Below are positions 1 through 9,139 of a stretch of DNA of 64,000 bases, in pieces (within the stretch, counting starts at the first letter, position 1; each line of letters opens with the position of its first letter). This stretch comes from Marivivens aquimaris (GTDB lineage Bacteria; Pseudomonadota; Alphaproteobacteria; Rhodobacterales; Rhodobacteraceae). The notes under the pieces are model-generated. The model worked only from the letters and a program-made list of their open reading frames with translations. It ran no database searches and had not been told where the DNA came from. The stretch is from assembly GCF_015220045.1 (NCBI RefSeq), contig NZ_JADBGB010000001.1, positions 1,083,001 to 1,147,000 of the forward strand, read 5' to 3'. Made by a program: the position numbers and the translations under genes.

Positions 1-144
1 GCGTTCGCGGTCGATATCCTCGATCCTGAGGAGAAACCGACCGCCGTTCGCCATCGCCATGTCATGCGCGAGGATGGCGGAATAGGCGTGACCCAAGTGC
101 AGCGGGCCGGTGGGGCTCGGTGCGAAGCGGGTCACGTATTGCAT
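1..144 (-). CDS. gluQ: Glutamyl-Q tRNA(Asp) synthetase, N-terminal part (runs off the window)
   Basis: The reverse strand encodes [19 protein letters not shown]..., the class I aminoacyl-tRNA synthetase N-terminus with an HLGH version of the HIGH ATP-binding motif, then a conserved RIEDID segment. This start matches glutamyl-Q tRNA(Asp) synthetase (also called YadB), which lacks the anticodon-binding domain of GltX and adds glutamate to queuosine in tRNA(Asp). A GltX N-terminus could look similar over this short stretch, but the absence of a longer lead sequence favours GluQ. Its ATG overlaps the trmFO stop codon (TAATG), so both tRNA-modification genes are probably translated from one mRNA. 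Only about 48 codons are present; the rest lies left of base 1. Confidence 0.8.
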   Translation of the reverse strand, partial: MQYVTRFAPSPTGPLHLGHAYSAILAHDMAMANGGRFLLRIEDIDRER

Positions 145-1487
145 TAGCTTTGGGCCTCAAGCCACTGAGCGAAATCTTCTTTTGCGCGGTCAGTGTAGCC
201 CTTGTAGCGCTCTTTGCGGCCCTTGCGTCCGCCGCGCATTCCGTCCAGCGGCGGGAACAGACCGAAGTTCACGTTCATCGGCTGGAAGGTTTTTGCATCC
301 GCGCCGCCGGTGATGTGCGTGACAAGCGCGCCCATGGCGGTGGTGTTCGGCACGTCGGGAATTTCGCGGCCCTGAATTTCGGCGGCGGCGAGGCGGCCTG
401 CCAGCAGACCCATCGCGGCGCTTTCGACGTAGCCTTCGACGCCCGTGACCTGACCGGCGAAGCGGATGTTCGGGCGGGATTTCAGGCGCATCTGGTTGTC
501 GAGCAGCGTCGGCGAATTCAGGAACGTGTTGCGGTGGATACCGCCAAGACGCGCGAACTCGGCATTTTCCAGACCGGGGATCATGCGGAACACCTCTTTC
601 TGGGCGCCGTACTTCATCTTGGTCTGGAAGCCGACGATGTTGTACAGTGTGCCGAGCGCGTTATCGCGGCGCAGCTGGACCACAGCGTAGGGCTTGTTTT
701 CGGGATCGTTGGTATTGGTGAGGCCGACGGGCTTCATCGGGCCGAAGCGCAGCGTTTCGCGGCCGCGTTCCGACATGACCTCGATCGGCAGGCAGCCGTC
801 GAAATAGCCAGCGGTTTCGCCCTCATGGAACTCGGTTTTATCAGCGGCCAGCAGCGCGTCGATGAACGCCTCGTACTGGTCTTTGGTCATCGGGCAATTG
901 AGGTAGGCGGTGCGCTCTTCCTCGGTCTCGCCCTTGTCATAGCGCGACTGCATCCACGCGATGTCCATGTTCACGCTGTCGAAATAGACGATCGGCGCGA
1001 TGGCGTCGAAGAAGGCGAGGCTTTCGGCGCCCGCTTCCTTGGCAATGGCCTGACCCAGCGCGGCGCTGGTGAGCGGGCCGGTTGCGATGATCCAGTGGCC
1101 TTCGTCGGGCAGTTCGGTCAGTTCCTCGTAGGAGACCGAGATATTCTCGTGCGCCATCAGCGCGGCGGTCACACTTTCTGCGAAGGGGTCGCGGTCAACG
1201 GCCAGCGCGCCGCCAGCGGGCAGGCGGTGCTTCGTGGCCATCTGCATGATGATGCCGTTCGCCTGACGCATTTCCCAGTGCAGCAGCCCGACCGCGTTCT
1301 GTTCGTTGTCGTCCGAACGGAACGAGTTGGAACACACCATCTCGGCCAGATTGCCGGTGCGGTGCGCGAAGGTTTCGACCTTGGGCCGCATCTCGTGGAT
1401 AACGACTTTGATGCCTGCGTTGGCGGCTTGCCACGCGGCTTCGGATCCGGCCATGCCGCCGCCGATGATATGGAGTTCCTGTGTCAT
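144..1487 (-). CDS. trmFO: Methylenetetrahydrofolate-tRNA-(uracil-5-)-methyltransferase TrmFO
   Basis: A 447-residue flavoprotein that makes 5-methyluridine at position 54 of tRNA using methylenetetrahydrofolate and FADH2. The N-terminus carries the FAD dinucleotide-binding loop [13 protein letters not shown] (about residues 6-18). The two conserved cysteines are visible in MVCSNSF (near residue 51) and [10 protein letters not shown] (near residue 225). The C-terminus has the usual [10 protein letters not shown] basic patch. I chose the ATG at 1487 because it puts the FAD loop at the very N-terminus; an upstream in-frame ATG at 1532 would add 15 unrelated residues overlapping the preceding terminator hairpin. 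The length fits the family. The gene overlaps gluQ by one base. Confidence 0.96.
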   Translation of the reverse strand: MTQELHIIGGGMAGSEAAWQAANAGIKVVIHEMRPKVETFAHRTGNLAEMVCSNSFRSDDNEQNAVGLLHWEMRQANGIIMQMATKHRLPAGGALAVDRDPFAESVTAALMAHENISVSYEELTELPDEGHWIIATGPLTSAALGQAIAKEAGAESLAFFDAIAPIVYFDSVNMDIAWMQSRYDKGETEEERTAYLNCPMTKDQYEAFIDALLAADKTEFHEGETAGYFDGCLPIEVMSERGRETLRFGPMKPVGLTNTNDPENKPYAVVQLRRDNALGTLYNIVGFQTKMKYGAQKEVFRMIPGLENAEFARLGGIHRNTFLNSPTLLDNQMRLKSRPNIRFAGQVTGVEGYVESAAMGLLAGRLAAAEIQGREIPDVPNTTAMGALVTHITGGADAKTFQPMNVNFGLFPPLDGMRGGRKGRKERYKGYTDRAKEDFAQWLEAQS

Positions 1488-1520
1488 AACGGCGGATTTA
1501 GTAGAGCATGGCGCAAAAGA

Positions 1521-1547
1521 AAAGGGCCGCAACGCGTGCGGCCCTTC
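1521..1547 (-). terminator. Rho-independent terminator of the outer-membrane protein gene
   Basis: A perfect 10-bp stem (AAGGGCCGCA / TGCGGCCCTT) with a 5-nt loop. On the minus strand it is followed by TTTTCTTTTG. It lies directly after the stop codon of the beta-barrel gene at 1560 and before trmFO, separating the two transcripts. Confidence 0.85.
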
Positions 1548-1559
1548 CGTTCGGCGTGT

Positions 1560-2489
1560 TTAAAGCGCGCCGAGGTTCAGCGCGAACTCACCAACGTACT
1601 CAGTGACGCTCGGGACTGCGTCGAACGTGGTGACCGAGGGGGCGCCGAATTCGTAATCGATCATGAAGCCGAGGGTGCCGGCGGTCACATCGTCGTTGCC
1701 TGCTTCATAGCGGGCCTGACCGAGCGAGACCTTGGCCGACACGGTGTCGGTGAAGTCATAGCCGCCGACCAGCGCGATGCGCGAGGTGGACGCCATGTCG
1801 AAGATCTCGCCGTACTCGGCTTCGAGGCCGATGGTGTACTGGTCGTTCAGCGCGTAGTCGCCGAAGCCGGTGAGGGTGTAGATGCTGTCACCGTCATCGT
1901 CCATGTACATCAGTTCCAGACCGCCAGCGTAGGTGCCCATGTCGAATGCGCTGTCGACGTTGACCAGAACGGTCTCGTCGTACTGGGCAATCGCGAAGGT
2001 CGCAGCGTAGCCGCCGTCCTTGTAGTCAGCGAAAACGTAGGGAACGGTCTCGTCATCCGAACCTGCGTCGTAAGTGTAGACACCGGCGCCGAAGGTGTAG
2101 TTGTTCAGCGCGTATTCCGCACCGACGCGGTAGAAGGTTTCGTTTTCGCCCTCGACATCAACGCCTTCGATGCCTGCAACGACGGTCCAGTCGTTAGTGA
2201 CAGCGTATGCACCGTAAACGGTGAGAGCAGCGGCGGTCATGGTTTCGTCGATATCACCGTCGGTGCCGAGGCCCAGCGAGTAGCCGTTCAGCTGCGCGCC
2301 GAGGGTCCATGCGTCGATAGCGTACTCGAAGTCATAGGTCAGGTCGCCGGTGACGACGGTGAGGTCGCCCGCGTCATCGTCAAATTGGTTGTAGCCGAAA
2401 TCGTAGTTGCCGCCGACGTAGGTAACCTCTGCGAAAGCAGCGGTCGAAGCGAGGGTTGCAACGGTGGCGAGGAGGATAGTTTTGGTCAT
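1560..2489 (-). CDS. Secreted beta-barrel outer-membrane protein (porin-like)
   Basis: A 309-residue protein with a classical signal peptide (MTKTILLATVATLASTAAFA, cleavage after AFA). The mature part is acidic, rich in Gly, Tyr, Asp and Thr, with alternating hydrophobic and aromatic strands, as expected for a 12-16-stranded beta-barrel. The C-terminus GEFALNLGAL resembles an outer-membrane strand but does not end in the usual aromatic residue. It resembles the small porin-like proteins common in Rhodobacterales. No substrate can be deduced. The gene is monocistronic: it has a terminator directly downstream and a 218-base upstream region that probably holds its promoter. Confidence 0.75.
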   Translation of the reverse strand: MTKTILLATVATLASTAAFAEVTYVGGNYDFGYNQFDDDAGDLTVVTGDLTYDFEYAIDAWTLGAQLNGYSLGLGTDGDIDETMTAAALTVYGAYAVTNDWTVVAGIEGVDVEGENETFYRVGAEYALNNYTFGAGVYTYDAGSDDETVPYVFADYKDGGYAATFAIAQYDETVLVNVDSAFDMGTYAGGLELMYMDDDGDSIYTLTGFGDYALNDQYTIGLEAEYGEIFDMASTSRIALVGGYDFTDTVSAKVSLGQARYEAGNDDVTAGTLGFMIDYEFGAPSVTTFDAVPSVTEYVGEFALNLGAL

Positions 2490-2629
2490 TTACATTTCCC
2501 AGTTTCAGTAACTGCCGTCTCTGCCTTTTCCGGACCGTCCACAACCGAAAGCGGTCAGGGCCGGACAGGTTGCCTGAGACTGTGACAAAAAAGAAACTGA
2601 ACAGTTCAGTTCGAAAATGTGTTCCAGAA

Positions 2630-2660
2630 AAGAAAAAAGCCACCGGCGAACCGGTGGCGA
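2630..2660 (-). terminator. Rho-independent terminator of the small membrane protein gene
   Basis: An 8-bp perfect stem (GCCACCGG / CCGGTGGC, 2639-2658) with a CGAA tetraloop position. On the minus strand it is followed by TTTTTTCTTTTC. It lies 50 bases downstream of the stop codon at 2708. Confidence 0.85.
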
Positions 2661-2707
2661 AAGGTGTTCCGAGGTCTGAGGCTCGGAGATCTGTGAAATG
2701 GGTAACC

Positions 2708-3070
2708 TTACACTGGTGAAATCCCTCGGCGGGGCAGAGTGATCCGGCCCCCACCGAACAGCACCAGCGGGATTGAAAACGCCAGCGCCGTTACGGGTGC
2801 ATAGGTAATAAAGGGGTCAAGCGACGCATGGCTAAGCATGATGCCGACGTAGACCGTTAAATAAGCCACGCAAAACGCAGCCATGATTTTGGTTTTCCCG
2901 CCCATCACCAGCGAAAATCCGGTGAGGGCGAGAAGACCTGAAATGATAATTGCCGAGAGGCCGTGCGGGACGGAAACAGGCGAAAAGCTATTCACAAACA
3001 GGGTAGCGACCAGGACATAAACGACCAGAGCAGCCAGTAGAGATCTGAAAGTGAAAAGAATGAAGGACAT
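2708..3070 (-). CDS. Small four-helix membrane protein, function unknown
   Basis: A 120-residue protein with four predicted membrane segments (about residues 8-28, 36-56, 63-80 and 88-106) joined by short loops. The C-terminus GGGRITLPRRGISPV is positively charged and probably cytoplasmic. I recognise no family. The topology is like DoxX-type small membrane proteins, but the DoxX signature residues are not evident. No strong Shine-Dalgarno precedes the ATG. The gene is followed by a clear terminator, which supports it being a real transcription unit. Confidence 0.6.
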   Translation of the reverse strand: MSFILFTFRSLLAALVVYVLVATLFVNSFSPVSVPHGLSAIIISGLLALTGFSLVMGGKTKIMAAFCVAYLTVYVGIMLSHASLDPFITYAPVTALAFSIPLVLFGGGRITLPRRGISPV

Positions 3071-3166
3071 TAGGTTCTAAAAAGGTCTTGGTTGGTGATC
3101 CCATAGGGCCATCACAAACGCGTTTGCACAATTCGCTAAGTTCGCAAACGCACCCTTGCAGAAATG

Positions 3167-4000
3167 TCAGGCGTGTCCTTTTGCCTTTAAAAACGCGTAG
3201 TTGATCCAGTCGAGCGTCGCCTCGATCACCGGATCACCTTTGCGCGTTTCGTGGTAGAGCACGAAAAGATCGTAGCTGATGCAGTCCTCGGACCCACCCA
3301 GCGGCGACAGCGAGTTGTATTTCCGCGCCAGCAGATCGGGCAGTACAGCCGCGATGCGGTTCTGCTGCGCCAGTTCGAACATCTGCATGAAGGTCGAGGC
3401 GGTCGCCACAGGCTCGGTGCCCATGACCTTGCGGCCCAGCTGGTTCGGCTGGGTATATCCCGTGGCCTCGGACAGCGACACCCACGCGCCGGCGGTATAC
3501 TCGGGCGGCGCATAGACGCGGAACACCATCGCGCCGAGTTTGCGCGACAGGAGGCGTCCGCCTTCGGGCAGGCGGTCCTGAATGATGATATCGTGGTCGC
3601 CAAGCCCGCCGGGCGTCAGGCGGTCGGTGAACTCGGGCGCGATCGATTTCATCCGGCCTTCGGTGCCCAGCAGCGCGGGAAACAGCACCTGACTGCTGAC
3701 GATCGGCGGCGCGCCGATGCGGACCGGCTGGCGTTCGTCGTTCGTGGTGCTGACGTGGTTAAGTTCTTTGTCGATATGGCCTTCGAAGGTCTCAGCGACC
3801 TCGATCAGACCTTTGACGAGCGGATTGGTCTCCCAACCGCGCGGTGTGCGCTGGAACGGCTCTGTGCCAAGCAGGTCGGCCAAGCGCTCCATACGGCGCG
3901 AAACGGTTGCGACATTGGTTCCAAGCAGGCGCGCCGCGCCGGACATCGAGCCGGCCTTACTGACGGCGAGCAAAAACTTGAGATCGTCCCAGTTATCCAT
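3167..4000 (-). CDS. LysR-family transcriptional regulator
   Basis: A 277-residue regulator with an N-terminal winged helix-turn-helix (about residues 3-62): WDDLKFLLAVSKAGSMSGAA, then RLLGTNVATVSRRMERL, the LysR recognition-helix layout. The remainder matches a short LysR effector domain; one typical periplasmic-binding subdomain motif is weak, as often seen in the group of alphaproteobacterial LysR proteins closest to VtlR/LrhA-like solos. No divergently transcribed target gene is adjacent: upstream (4001-4127) lies only the gyrA terminator. The target is therefore unknown. Confidence 0.85.
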   Translation of the reverse strand: MDNWDDLKFLLAVSKAGSMSGAARLLGTNVATVSRRMERLADLLGTEPFQRTPRGWETNPLVKGLIEVAETFEGHIDKELNHVSTTNDERQPVRIGAPPIVSSQVLFPALLGTEGRMKSIAPEFTDRLTPGGLGDHDIIIQDRLPEGGRLLSRKLGAMVFRVYAPPEYTAGAWVSLSEATGYTQPNQLGRKVMGTEPVATASTFMQMFELAQQNRIAAVLPDLLARKYNSLSPLGGSEDCISYDLFVLYHETRKGDPVIEATLDWINYAFLKAKGHA

Positions 4001-4090
4001 GCACGAGAGCTTAGTATTAGAGTTGCGTAATTTTTAACCAAGCACACGCAAAACACGTACAATTCTATGTAGAATATACGTATTTAAATC

Positions 4091-4125
4091 AAGTGACCGA
4101 CGCGCATACGCCGGTCACTTTTTTA
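4091..4125. terminator. Hairpin between gyrA and the LysR gene
   Basis: Nested stem AAGTGACCG / CGGTCACTT with an inner GCG / CGC stem and a CATA loop, eight bases after the gyrA stop codon. The T-run (TTTTTT, 4119-4124) is on the plus strand. On the minus strand, the direction of gyrA, the tail is the weaker GATTTAAATA. It probably ends gyrA but could also block plus-strand antisense transcription into gyrA. Confidence 0.6.
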
Positions 4126-4127
4126 GA

Positions 4128-6863
4128 TTATTCTTCGGATGTTTCTTCTGCGTCTTCAGCCTGTTCGGCGACGCGCGCAACCGACACGACGATCTCGTCG
4201 GTGCGGGTGTTGAACACCTTCACGCCGCCCGCGCTGCGCGAACGGAAGCTGATGCCGTCCACGGGGACGCGAATCGACTGGCCGGTCGAGGTGACGAGCA
4301 TGATCTGGTCGTCGAGGTCGACAGGGAAGCACGACACGATATCGCCGCCACGCATGTTCTTTTCGAACGCGGTGACGCCCATACCGCCACGTCCGCGCAC
4401 CGGATAATCGTGCGAGGAGGTGAGCTTACCGATACCCTTGGCCGTGATGGTCAGAATGGTGTTCTCGGCAGCCGACATCTCGGCATAGCGTTCCTGGCTG
4501 ATCGCGCCTGCAACTGCTTCCTCGTCATCACCGCCTGCTTCTTCCTCGGTCACACCGGCCATGGCGCGGCGCATCTTGAGGTAGCCTGCACGCTCTTGCG
4601 GGTCGGCTTCGAAGTGACGGATCACGGACATCGACACAACGTGGTCGTCGCCATTGAGGCGGATACCGCGCACACCGGTCGAATTGCGCGAGTTGAACAC
4701 ACGCACATCGGTGGTCGGGAAGCGGATCGCACGACCCGAGTTGGTCACCAGCATCACGTCGTCGTCTTCCGAACAGATGCGGGCATTTACCAGTTTCACA
4801 TCGTCGGGCAACTTCATCGCGATCTTGCCGTTACGCATGACGTTGGTGAAGTCCGACAGACGGTTGCGGCGCACATCACCGGCAGAGGTCGCGAAGACGA
4901 TCTGCAGGTCGTCCCATTCGTCCTCGTCACGGTCGACGGGCATGATTGCCGCGATCGACACGCCGGTCGGGATCGGCAGGATGTTGACGATGGCCTTGCC
5001 CTTGGCGGTGCGGCCACCCGAGGGCAGACGCCAGCACTTGAGCTTGTAGACCATGCCTTCGGTCGTGAAGAACAGCAGCTGCGTGTGGGTGTTCGCCACG
5101 AAGAGGGTGGTAACCAGATCCTCTTCTTTGGTCTGCATACCCGAAAGGCCCTTGCCGCCGCGCTTCTGCGCACGGAAGTCGACCAGCGGAGTACGCTTGA
5201 TGTAACCGCCGGAGGTGACGGTCACGACCATGTCTTCGCGTTCGATCAGGTCTTCGTCGTCGAGGTCGGCAGCCCATTCGACGATCTCGGTGCGGCGCGG
5301 CACGGCAAAGAGGTCGCGGACCTCGCGCAGCTCGTCCGAGATGATACCCATGATGCGCTCGCGCGAGGCGAGGATTTCGAGGTATTCCTTGATCTTGCCA
5401 GCCAGTTCGGCCAGCTCGTCGGTGACTTCCTGAACGCCGATCTGGGTCAGACGCTGGAGGCGCAGTTCGAGGATAGCGCGGGCCTGCGCTTCGGACAGGT
5501 TGTAGGTGCCATCGTCGTTCACCGGATGCAGCGGATCGTCGATCAGCTTGAGGTATTCGATGATGGATTCAGCCGGCCAGCGGCGTGTCATCAGCTTTTC
5601 ACGGGCCTCGGCGGCGTCTTTCGACGCACGGATGGTCGCAACGACTTCATCAACGTTGGTGACGGCAACAGCCAGACCACACAGGATGTGGGCGCGTTCG
5701 CGGGCCTTGCGCAGCATGTAAGCCGTACGGCGGGCGACAACGTCTTCACGGAAGCTGACGAAGGCCGAAAGGAAGCCGTAGAGCGTGAGCGTTTCGGGGC
5801 GGCCACCGTTCAGCGCCAGCATGTTCGCACCGAAGCTGACCTGCATCGGGGTGAAACGATAGAGCTGGTTAACCACGACCTCGGGGGTCGCGTCACGCTT
5901 GAGTTCGATCACAACGCGCACGCCGTTACGGTCGGATTCGTCCTGAACGTGGGCGATGCCTTCGATCCGCTTGTCGCGGGCGCATTCTGCGATGCGCTCG
6001 ATCATGACGGATTTGTTGACCTGATACGGGATCTCGTCGACGACGATGGCCCAGCGGTCCTTGCGGATTTCTTCGTTGTGCACGCGGGCACGCAGAATGA
6101 TCGAACCGCGACCTTCGAGGTAGGCTTTACGCGCGCCCGAACGGCCCATCATCACGCCGCCCGTCGGAAAGTCCGGACCGGGCACGTATTGGATCAGATC
6201 GGCGGAGGACAGATCGGGGTTCTCGATCAGGGCCAGCGTCGCGTCGATGACCTCGCCAAGGTTATGCGGCGGAATGTTGGTCGCCATACCGACCGCGATA
6301 CCGCCAGCGCCGTTGACCAGCATGTTCGGGAAACGGGCGGGCAGAACCGAGGGCTCCTGGTCCTTGCCGTCGTAGTTGTCGACGAAATCGACGGTGTCCT
6401 TGTCGATGTCGGCCAGCATGTAAGCGGCGGGCTTGTCCATGCGGATTTCGGTGTAACGCATCGCTGCCGGCTTATCGCCGTCCATCGAACCGAAGTTACC
6501 CTGACCATCCAGCAGCGGCAGCGACATCGAGAAGTCCTGCGCCATACGGGCCAGCGCGTCATAGATCGCGCTGTCGCCGTGCGGGTGGTACTTACCCATG
6601 ACGTCGCCGACCGGACGTGCCGACTTGCGGTACGGCTTGTCGTTGGTGTTTCCGCTGTCGTGCATCGCATAGAGAATGCGGCGGTGCACGGGTTTCAGAC
6701 CGTCACGCAGATCGGGGATCGCACGGCTCACGATCACGCTCATCGCGTAGTCGAGATAGGACGATTTCATCTCGTCGATGATCGAGATCTGCGGCCCGTC
6801 GTGATGCATCCGCACAATCGGGGTTTCGTCTTCGTTTTCAGGGGTTTCCGGAGTATCGGTCAC
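4128..6863 (-). CDS. gyrA: DNA gyrase subunit A
   Basis: A 911-residue type II topoisomerase subunit that breaks and rejoins DNA and, with GyrB, introduces negative supercoils. The breakage-reunion domain begins near residue 30 ([18 protein letters not shown]). The catalytic tyrosine is in [11 protein letters not shown] (about residue 130). The quinolone-determining region reads [10 protein letters not shown], with Ser and Asp at the positions equal to E. coli 83 and 87, the drug-sensitive residues. The C-terminal beta-pinwheel carries the GyrA box QKRGGKG. An acidic tail ([12 protein letters not shown]) ends the protein. Translation starts at GTG (6863) behind a GGCGGA-type Shine-Dalgarno. 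Confidence 0.98.
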   Translation of the reverse strand: MTDTPETPENEDETPIVRMHHDGPQISIIDEMKSSYLDYAMSVIVSRAIPDLRDGLKPVHRRILYAMHDSGNTNDKPYRKSARPVGDVMGKYHPHGDSAIYDALARMAQDFSMSLPLLDGQGNFGSMDGDKPAAMRYTEIRMDKPAAYMLADIDKDTVDFVDNYDGKDQEPSVLPARFPNMLVNGAGGIAVGMATNIPPHNLGEVIDATLALIENPDLSSADLIQYVPGPDFPTGGVMMGRSGARKAYLEGRGSIILRARVHNEEIRKDRWAIVVDEIPYQVNKSVMIERIAECARDKRIEGIAHVQDESDRNGVRVVIELKRDATPEVVVNQLYRFTPMQVSFGANMLALNGGRPETLTLYGFLSAFVSFREDVVARRTAYMLRKARERAHILCGLAVAVTNVDEVVATIRASKDAAEAREKLMTRRWPAESIIEYLKLIDDPLHPVNDDGTYNLSEAQARAILELRLQRLTQIGVQEVTDELAELAGKIKEYLEILASRERIMGIISDELREVRDLFAVPRRTEIVEWAADLDDEDLIEREDMVVTVTSGGYIKRTPLVDFRAQKRGGKGLSGMQTKEEDLVTTLFVANTHTQLLFFTTEGMVYKLKCWRLPSGGRTAKGKAIVNILPIPTGVSIAAIMPVDRDEDEWDDLQIVFATSAGDVRRNRLSDFTNVMRNGKIAMKLPDDVKLVNARICSEDDDVMLVTNSGRAIRFPTTDVRVFNSRNSTGVRGIRLNGDDHVVSMSVIRHFEADPQERAGYLKMRRAMAGVTEEEAGGDDEEAVAGAISQERYAEMSAAENTILTITAKGIGKLTSSHDYPVRGRGGMGVTAFEKNMRGGDIVSCFPVDLDDQIMLVTSTGQSIRVPVDGISFRSRSAGGVKVFNTRTDEIVVSVARVAEQAEDAEETSEE

Positions 6864-6970
6864 GTTGTCCGCCTGTCTGTCTTACGACTTTTTGGTATTT
6901 GGTTGCAGACTTATACCGCAGTCGCAACGCGGGGCGCAACCTGTGATCCGGCCCGCATTTTAGGGGTCTC

Positions 6971-7023
6971 GCCGGGGGCTTCGCGCCCCCGGACCCCCGC
7001 GAGGTATTTTTGTCAGAATGAAG
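6971..7023 (+). repeat. Dispersed Rhodobacterales-type intergenic repeat, copy A
   Basis: A GC-rich hairpin (CCGGGGGC / GCCCCCGG) followed by ACCCCCGC, then GAGGTATTT, two bases, and GTCAGAATGAAG. The last section is shared almost exactly with the inverted copy at 57950-58015. It abuts the arginase stop codon, so it forms the 3' untranslated region of that gene. Confidence 0.7.
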
Positions 7024-7024
7024 C

Positions 7025-7954
7025 TCAGGCGCGCGGTGTCGGGCGGTCGAATACGCGGCGGCCAAGGAGGCTGGCAACGAGTTCCACCATCAGGCTGGCG
7101 GTCTTTCCGCGCTCGTCGAGCGAGGGGTTCAGTTCCACCAGATCGAGCGAGGTAACGAGGCCGCTGTCGCAGAGCATTTCCATGACGAGGTGCGCTTCGC
7201 GGACCGTGGCGCCGCCGGGAACGGTGGTGCCGACCGCAGGGGCGACCGAAGGGTCGAGGAAATCGACGTCGAGCGAGACGTGCAGCATCGCGTTGTCGGC
7301 CTTCACACGTTCGAGGAATTCGCCGAGCGGTTTGGCAATGCCCACTTCGTCAATGGTGCGCATATCGACTAGCGTCGCGGAGCCGTTGTCGCTGTCTTCA
7401 AGGAAGGCGCGCTCTTCGGGGTCGACGGAGCGCAGGCCGATCATGCCGACGCGCTCGACGGGGATGGTGGTGGAGAGCGGCGGAAAGGCGTCAAACCCTT
7501 CGCGGCCAGTGACGTAGCCCACCGGCGTGCCGTGCAGGTTGCCGCTGGTCGTGGTGTCGGGCGTGTGCACGTCCGTATGCGCGTCGAGCCAGAGGATATA
7601 GAGCGGACGGCCATCGTTTTCGGCATGGGCCGCGATCCCGCTGACAGATCCGAGCGAGAGCGCGTGGTCGCCTCCCATGAAGATTGGCAGGCCCTTGGGG
7701 GCATGTTCGAGAGCGGCAGCTGCCAGCGTTTGCGTCCAGCCGACGTTCTCGTCCAGCATATGCACGACGGGGTTGTTCGGCGCGCCCGCATCGACTTTGG
7801 CAGGCGCGAGGTTGCCGATATCCTCGACCGTATGGCCGAGGTTCGTCACGGTCTCGGGCAGGCGGGCCACACGGTAGGCGTCAGGGCCCATCAGGCAGCC
7901 ACGGCGGCGTTTGCCGCAGTCGACGGGGGCTCCGATCAGGATCACATGGGTCAT
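7025..7954 (-). CDS. rocF: Arginase / agmatinase-family ureohydrolase, probably arginase
   Basis: A 309-residue manganese ureohydrolase converting arginine to ornithine and urea. The metal-ligand motifs are present in order: GGDHALSLG, WLDAHTDVHT and SLDVDFLDPSVAPAVGT. The Asp-His-Asp ligands typical of the family are intact. The N-terminus (ILIGAPVDCGKRRRGCLMGP) matches arginase (RocF type) better than agmatinase. I chose ATG 7954, which follows the Shine-Dalgarno AAGGAG with correct spacing; the upstream in-frame ATG at 8041 lies inside dsbB. It is the last gene of the yqaA-dsbB-arginase set, 16 bases after dsbB. Confidence 0.92.
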   Translation of the reverse strand: MTHVILIGAPVDCGKRRRGCLMGPDAYRVARLPETVTNLGHTVEDIGNLAPAKVDAGAPNNPVVHMLDENVGWTQTLAAAALEHAPKGLPIFMGGDHALSLGSVSGIAAHAENDGRPLYILWLDAHTDVHTPDTTTSGNLHGTPVGYVTGREGFDAFPPLSTTIPVERVGMIGLRSVDPEERAFLEDSDNGSATLVDMRTIDEVGIAKPLGEFLERVKADNAMLHVSLDVDFLDPSVAPAVGTTVPGGATVREAHLVMEMLCDSGLVTSLDLVELNPSLDERGKTASLMVELVASLLGRRVFDRPTPRA

Positions 7955-7970
7955 TACTGGCTCCTTGTTA

Positions 7971-8453
7971 TTATACTGTGCGGCGGCTGGCGCGGATCGC
8001 CATGATCCAGATGATGGCAATGCCGAACGAAACGACAGCATTCCAGGCGGGCATGGAAAGGCCGAGCCATTGCCAGCTGATCTGGTCGCACATCACCAGT
8101 TTGGGGGCCGCGTCCACTGCCAGAAGGTCAGCGCCGCTCAGCGCGCCGAGGTCCTGACCGCTCCCCGTACAGGACGACGGACCGGCCCACCATTTCTGCT
8201 CCACGCCTGCGTGGTAGATGCCGATGCCGCCGGTCGTCAGTGCAGCCAGAAGGCCGAGCGCGGGCAGTATGGGGCCAGGCAGGAACAGCGCCGCGATGGC
8301 GATGACGATCGCCGCGCCATGCGGGTAGCGCTGCCAGAAGCACATCGCGCAGGGCGGCAGGCCCATCAGCTTTTCGAAGATGAAGTAAGCTCCGCCAAGC
8401 ATTCCTGCGTGGGCAAGTCCGGCCAGAGCGACGATTTTATTGCGTTTGTTCAT
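7971..8453 (-). CDS. dsbB: Disulfide bond formation protein DsbB family
   Basis: A 160-residue inner-membrane quinone reductase that reoxidises periplasmic thiol oxidases. Four membrane helices are visible. The first redox pair is Cys35-x-x-Cys38 in LPPCAMCFWQRYPH, the DsbB signature. The second periplasmic pair is in SSCTGSG and LVMCDQISW. The start overlaps the YqaA-gene stop (TAATG) and gives the expected N-terminus; the 15 residues added by an upstream ATG lie inside yqaA and are unlikely. Its DsbA partner is not adjacent, although a DsbA-like protein with a CPWC motif occurs at 25890-26540. Confidence 0.9.
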   Translation of the reverse strand: MNKRNKIVALAGLAHAGMLGGAYFIFEKLMGLPPCAMCFWQRYPHGAAIVIAIAALFLPGPILPALGLLAALTTGGIGIYHAGVEQKWWAGPSSCTGSGQDLGALSGADLLAVDAAPKLVMCDQISWQWLGLSMPAWNAVVSFGIAIIWIMAIRASRRTV

Positions 8454-9031
8454 TAGAGGTATTTCACCAGATAGAAGCCACCGATCAGCACGACACAAAA
8501 CACAATGAACACCAGACCCAAGCGCTTTTCGATGAAATCACGGATAGGTGTTCCGAATTTCCACAAGAGGCCCGCCACGATGAAGAAGCGCAGGCCGCGT
8601 GCGATGATGGCGGAGATGAGGAACGGGACGAGCTGGAACTGCAATACGCCTGAAGCGATTGTGATGACCTTGAACGGGAAGGGCGTCACGCCCGCGATCA
8701 GGACCGCCCAGACGCCGTATTGGTCGAACCGCGCGGCGAAGTCGTCGAAGGCGTGCATCTTGCCGTAGAAGGCGAGCACGGGCTCTCCGATCAGGTCGAA
8801 CAGCGCATAGCCGATGAAATAGCCGAGCAGCGCGCCCAGCACCGACGACACCGTCGCGACGGCCGCGATCAGGAACGCCTTGTTCGGGCGGGCGATAATC
8901 ATCGGGATCATCAGCACGTCCGGCGGGATCGGGAAGACCGAGGATTCAATGAACGACACGAGCGCGAGCGCCCAGAGAGCGTGCGGACCCCGCGCAAGCG
9001 ACATGGTCCAGTTATAAAGACTACGGATCAT
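8453..9031 (-). CDS. yqaA: YqaA/DedA-family membrane protein (VTT domain)
   Basis: A 192-residue integral membrane protein of the SNARE-associated/VTT (DedA) superfamily, YqaA type. It shows ESSVFPIPPDVLMIPM (about residues 30-45), the reentrant-loop motif with E and P-x-P-x-D, and AGVTPFPFKVITIASG (about 120), the second conserved reentrant segment. This group is implicated in lipid scrambling and envelope homeostasis, mainly by analogy. I chose ATG 9031 (MIRSLYNWT), the usual N-terminus of the family; an ATG at 9091 would add 20 residues. It leads a three-gene operon with dsbB and arginase. Confidence 0.88.
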   Translation of the reverse strand: MIRSLYNWTMSLARGPHALWALALVSFIESSVFPIPPDVLMIPMIIARPNKAFLIAAVATVSSVLGALLGYFIGYALFDLIGEPVLAFYGKMHAFDDFAARFDQYGVWAVLIAGVTPFPFKVITIASGVLQFQLVPFLISAIIARGLRFFIVAGLLWKFGTPIRDFIEKRLGLVFIVFCVVLIGGFYLVKYL

Positions 9032-9139
9032 CGGAAAAAACAGCTCGTAAATAAAATGGAGGAGGCGAGCGGAGCGCTCACGCGGGAACACAATTGCATG
9101 TCTGCCAGTTAAGTTCGAGAGCTAACGGAGGATCAATCC

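Noticed and set aside
120..2585. 821-residue plus-strand frame over trmFO and the porin-like gene
   Set aside because: It is the antisense shadow of two recognisable genes on the minus strand, a frequent artefact in GC-rich DNA.
4410..7517. 1035-residue plus-strand frame
   Set aside because: It is antisense to gyrA and arginase. No protein family and no Shine-Dalgarno supports it.
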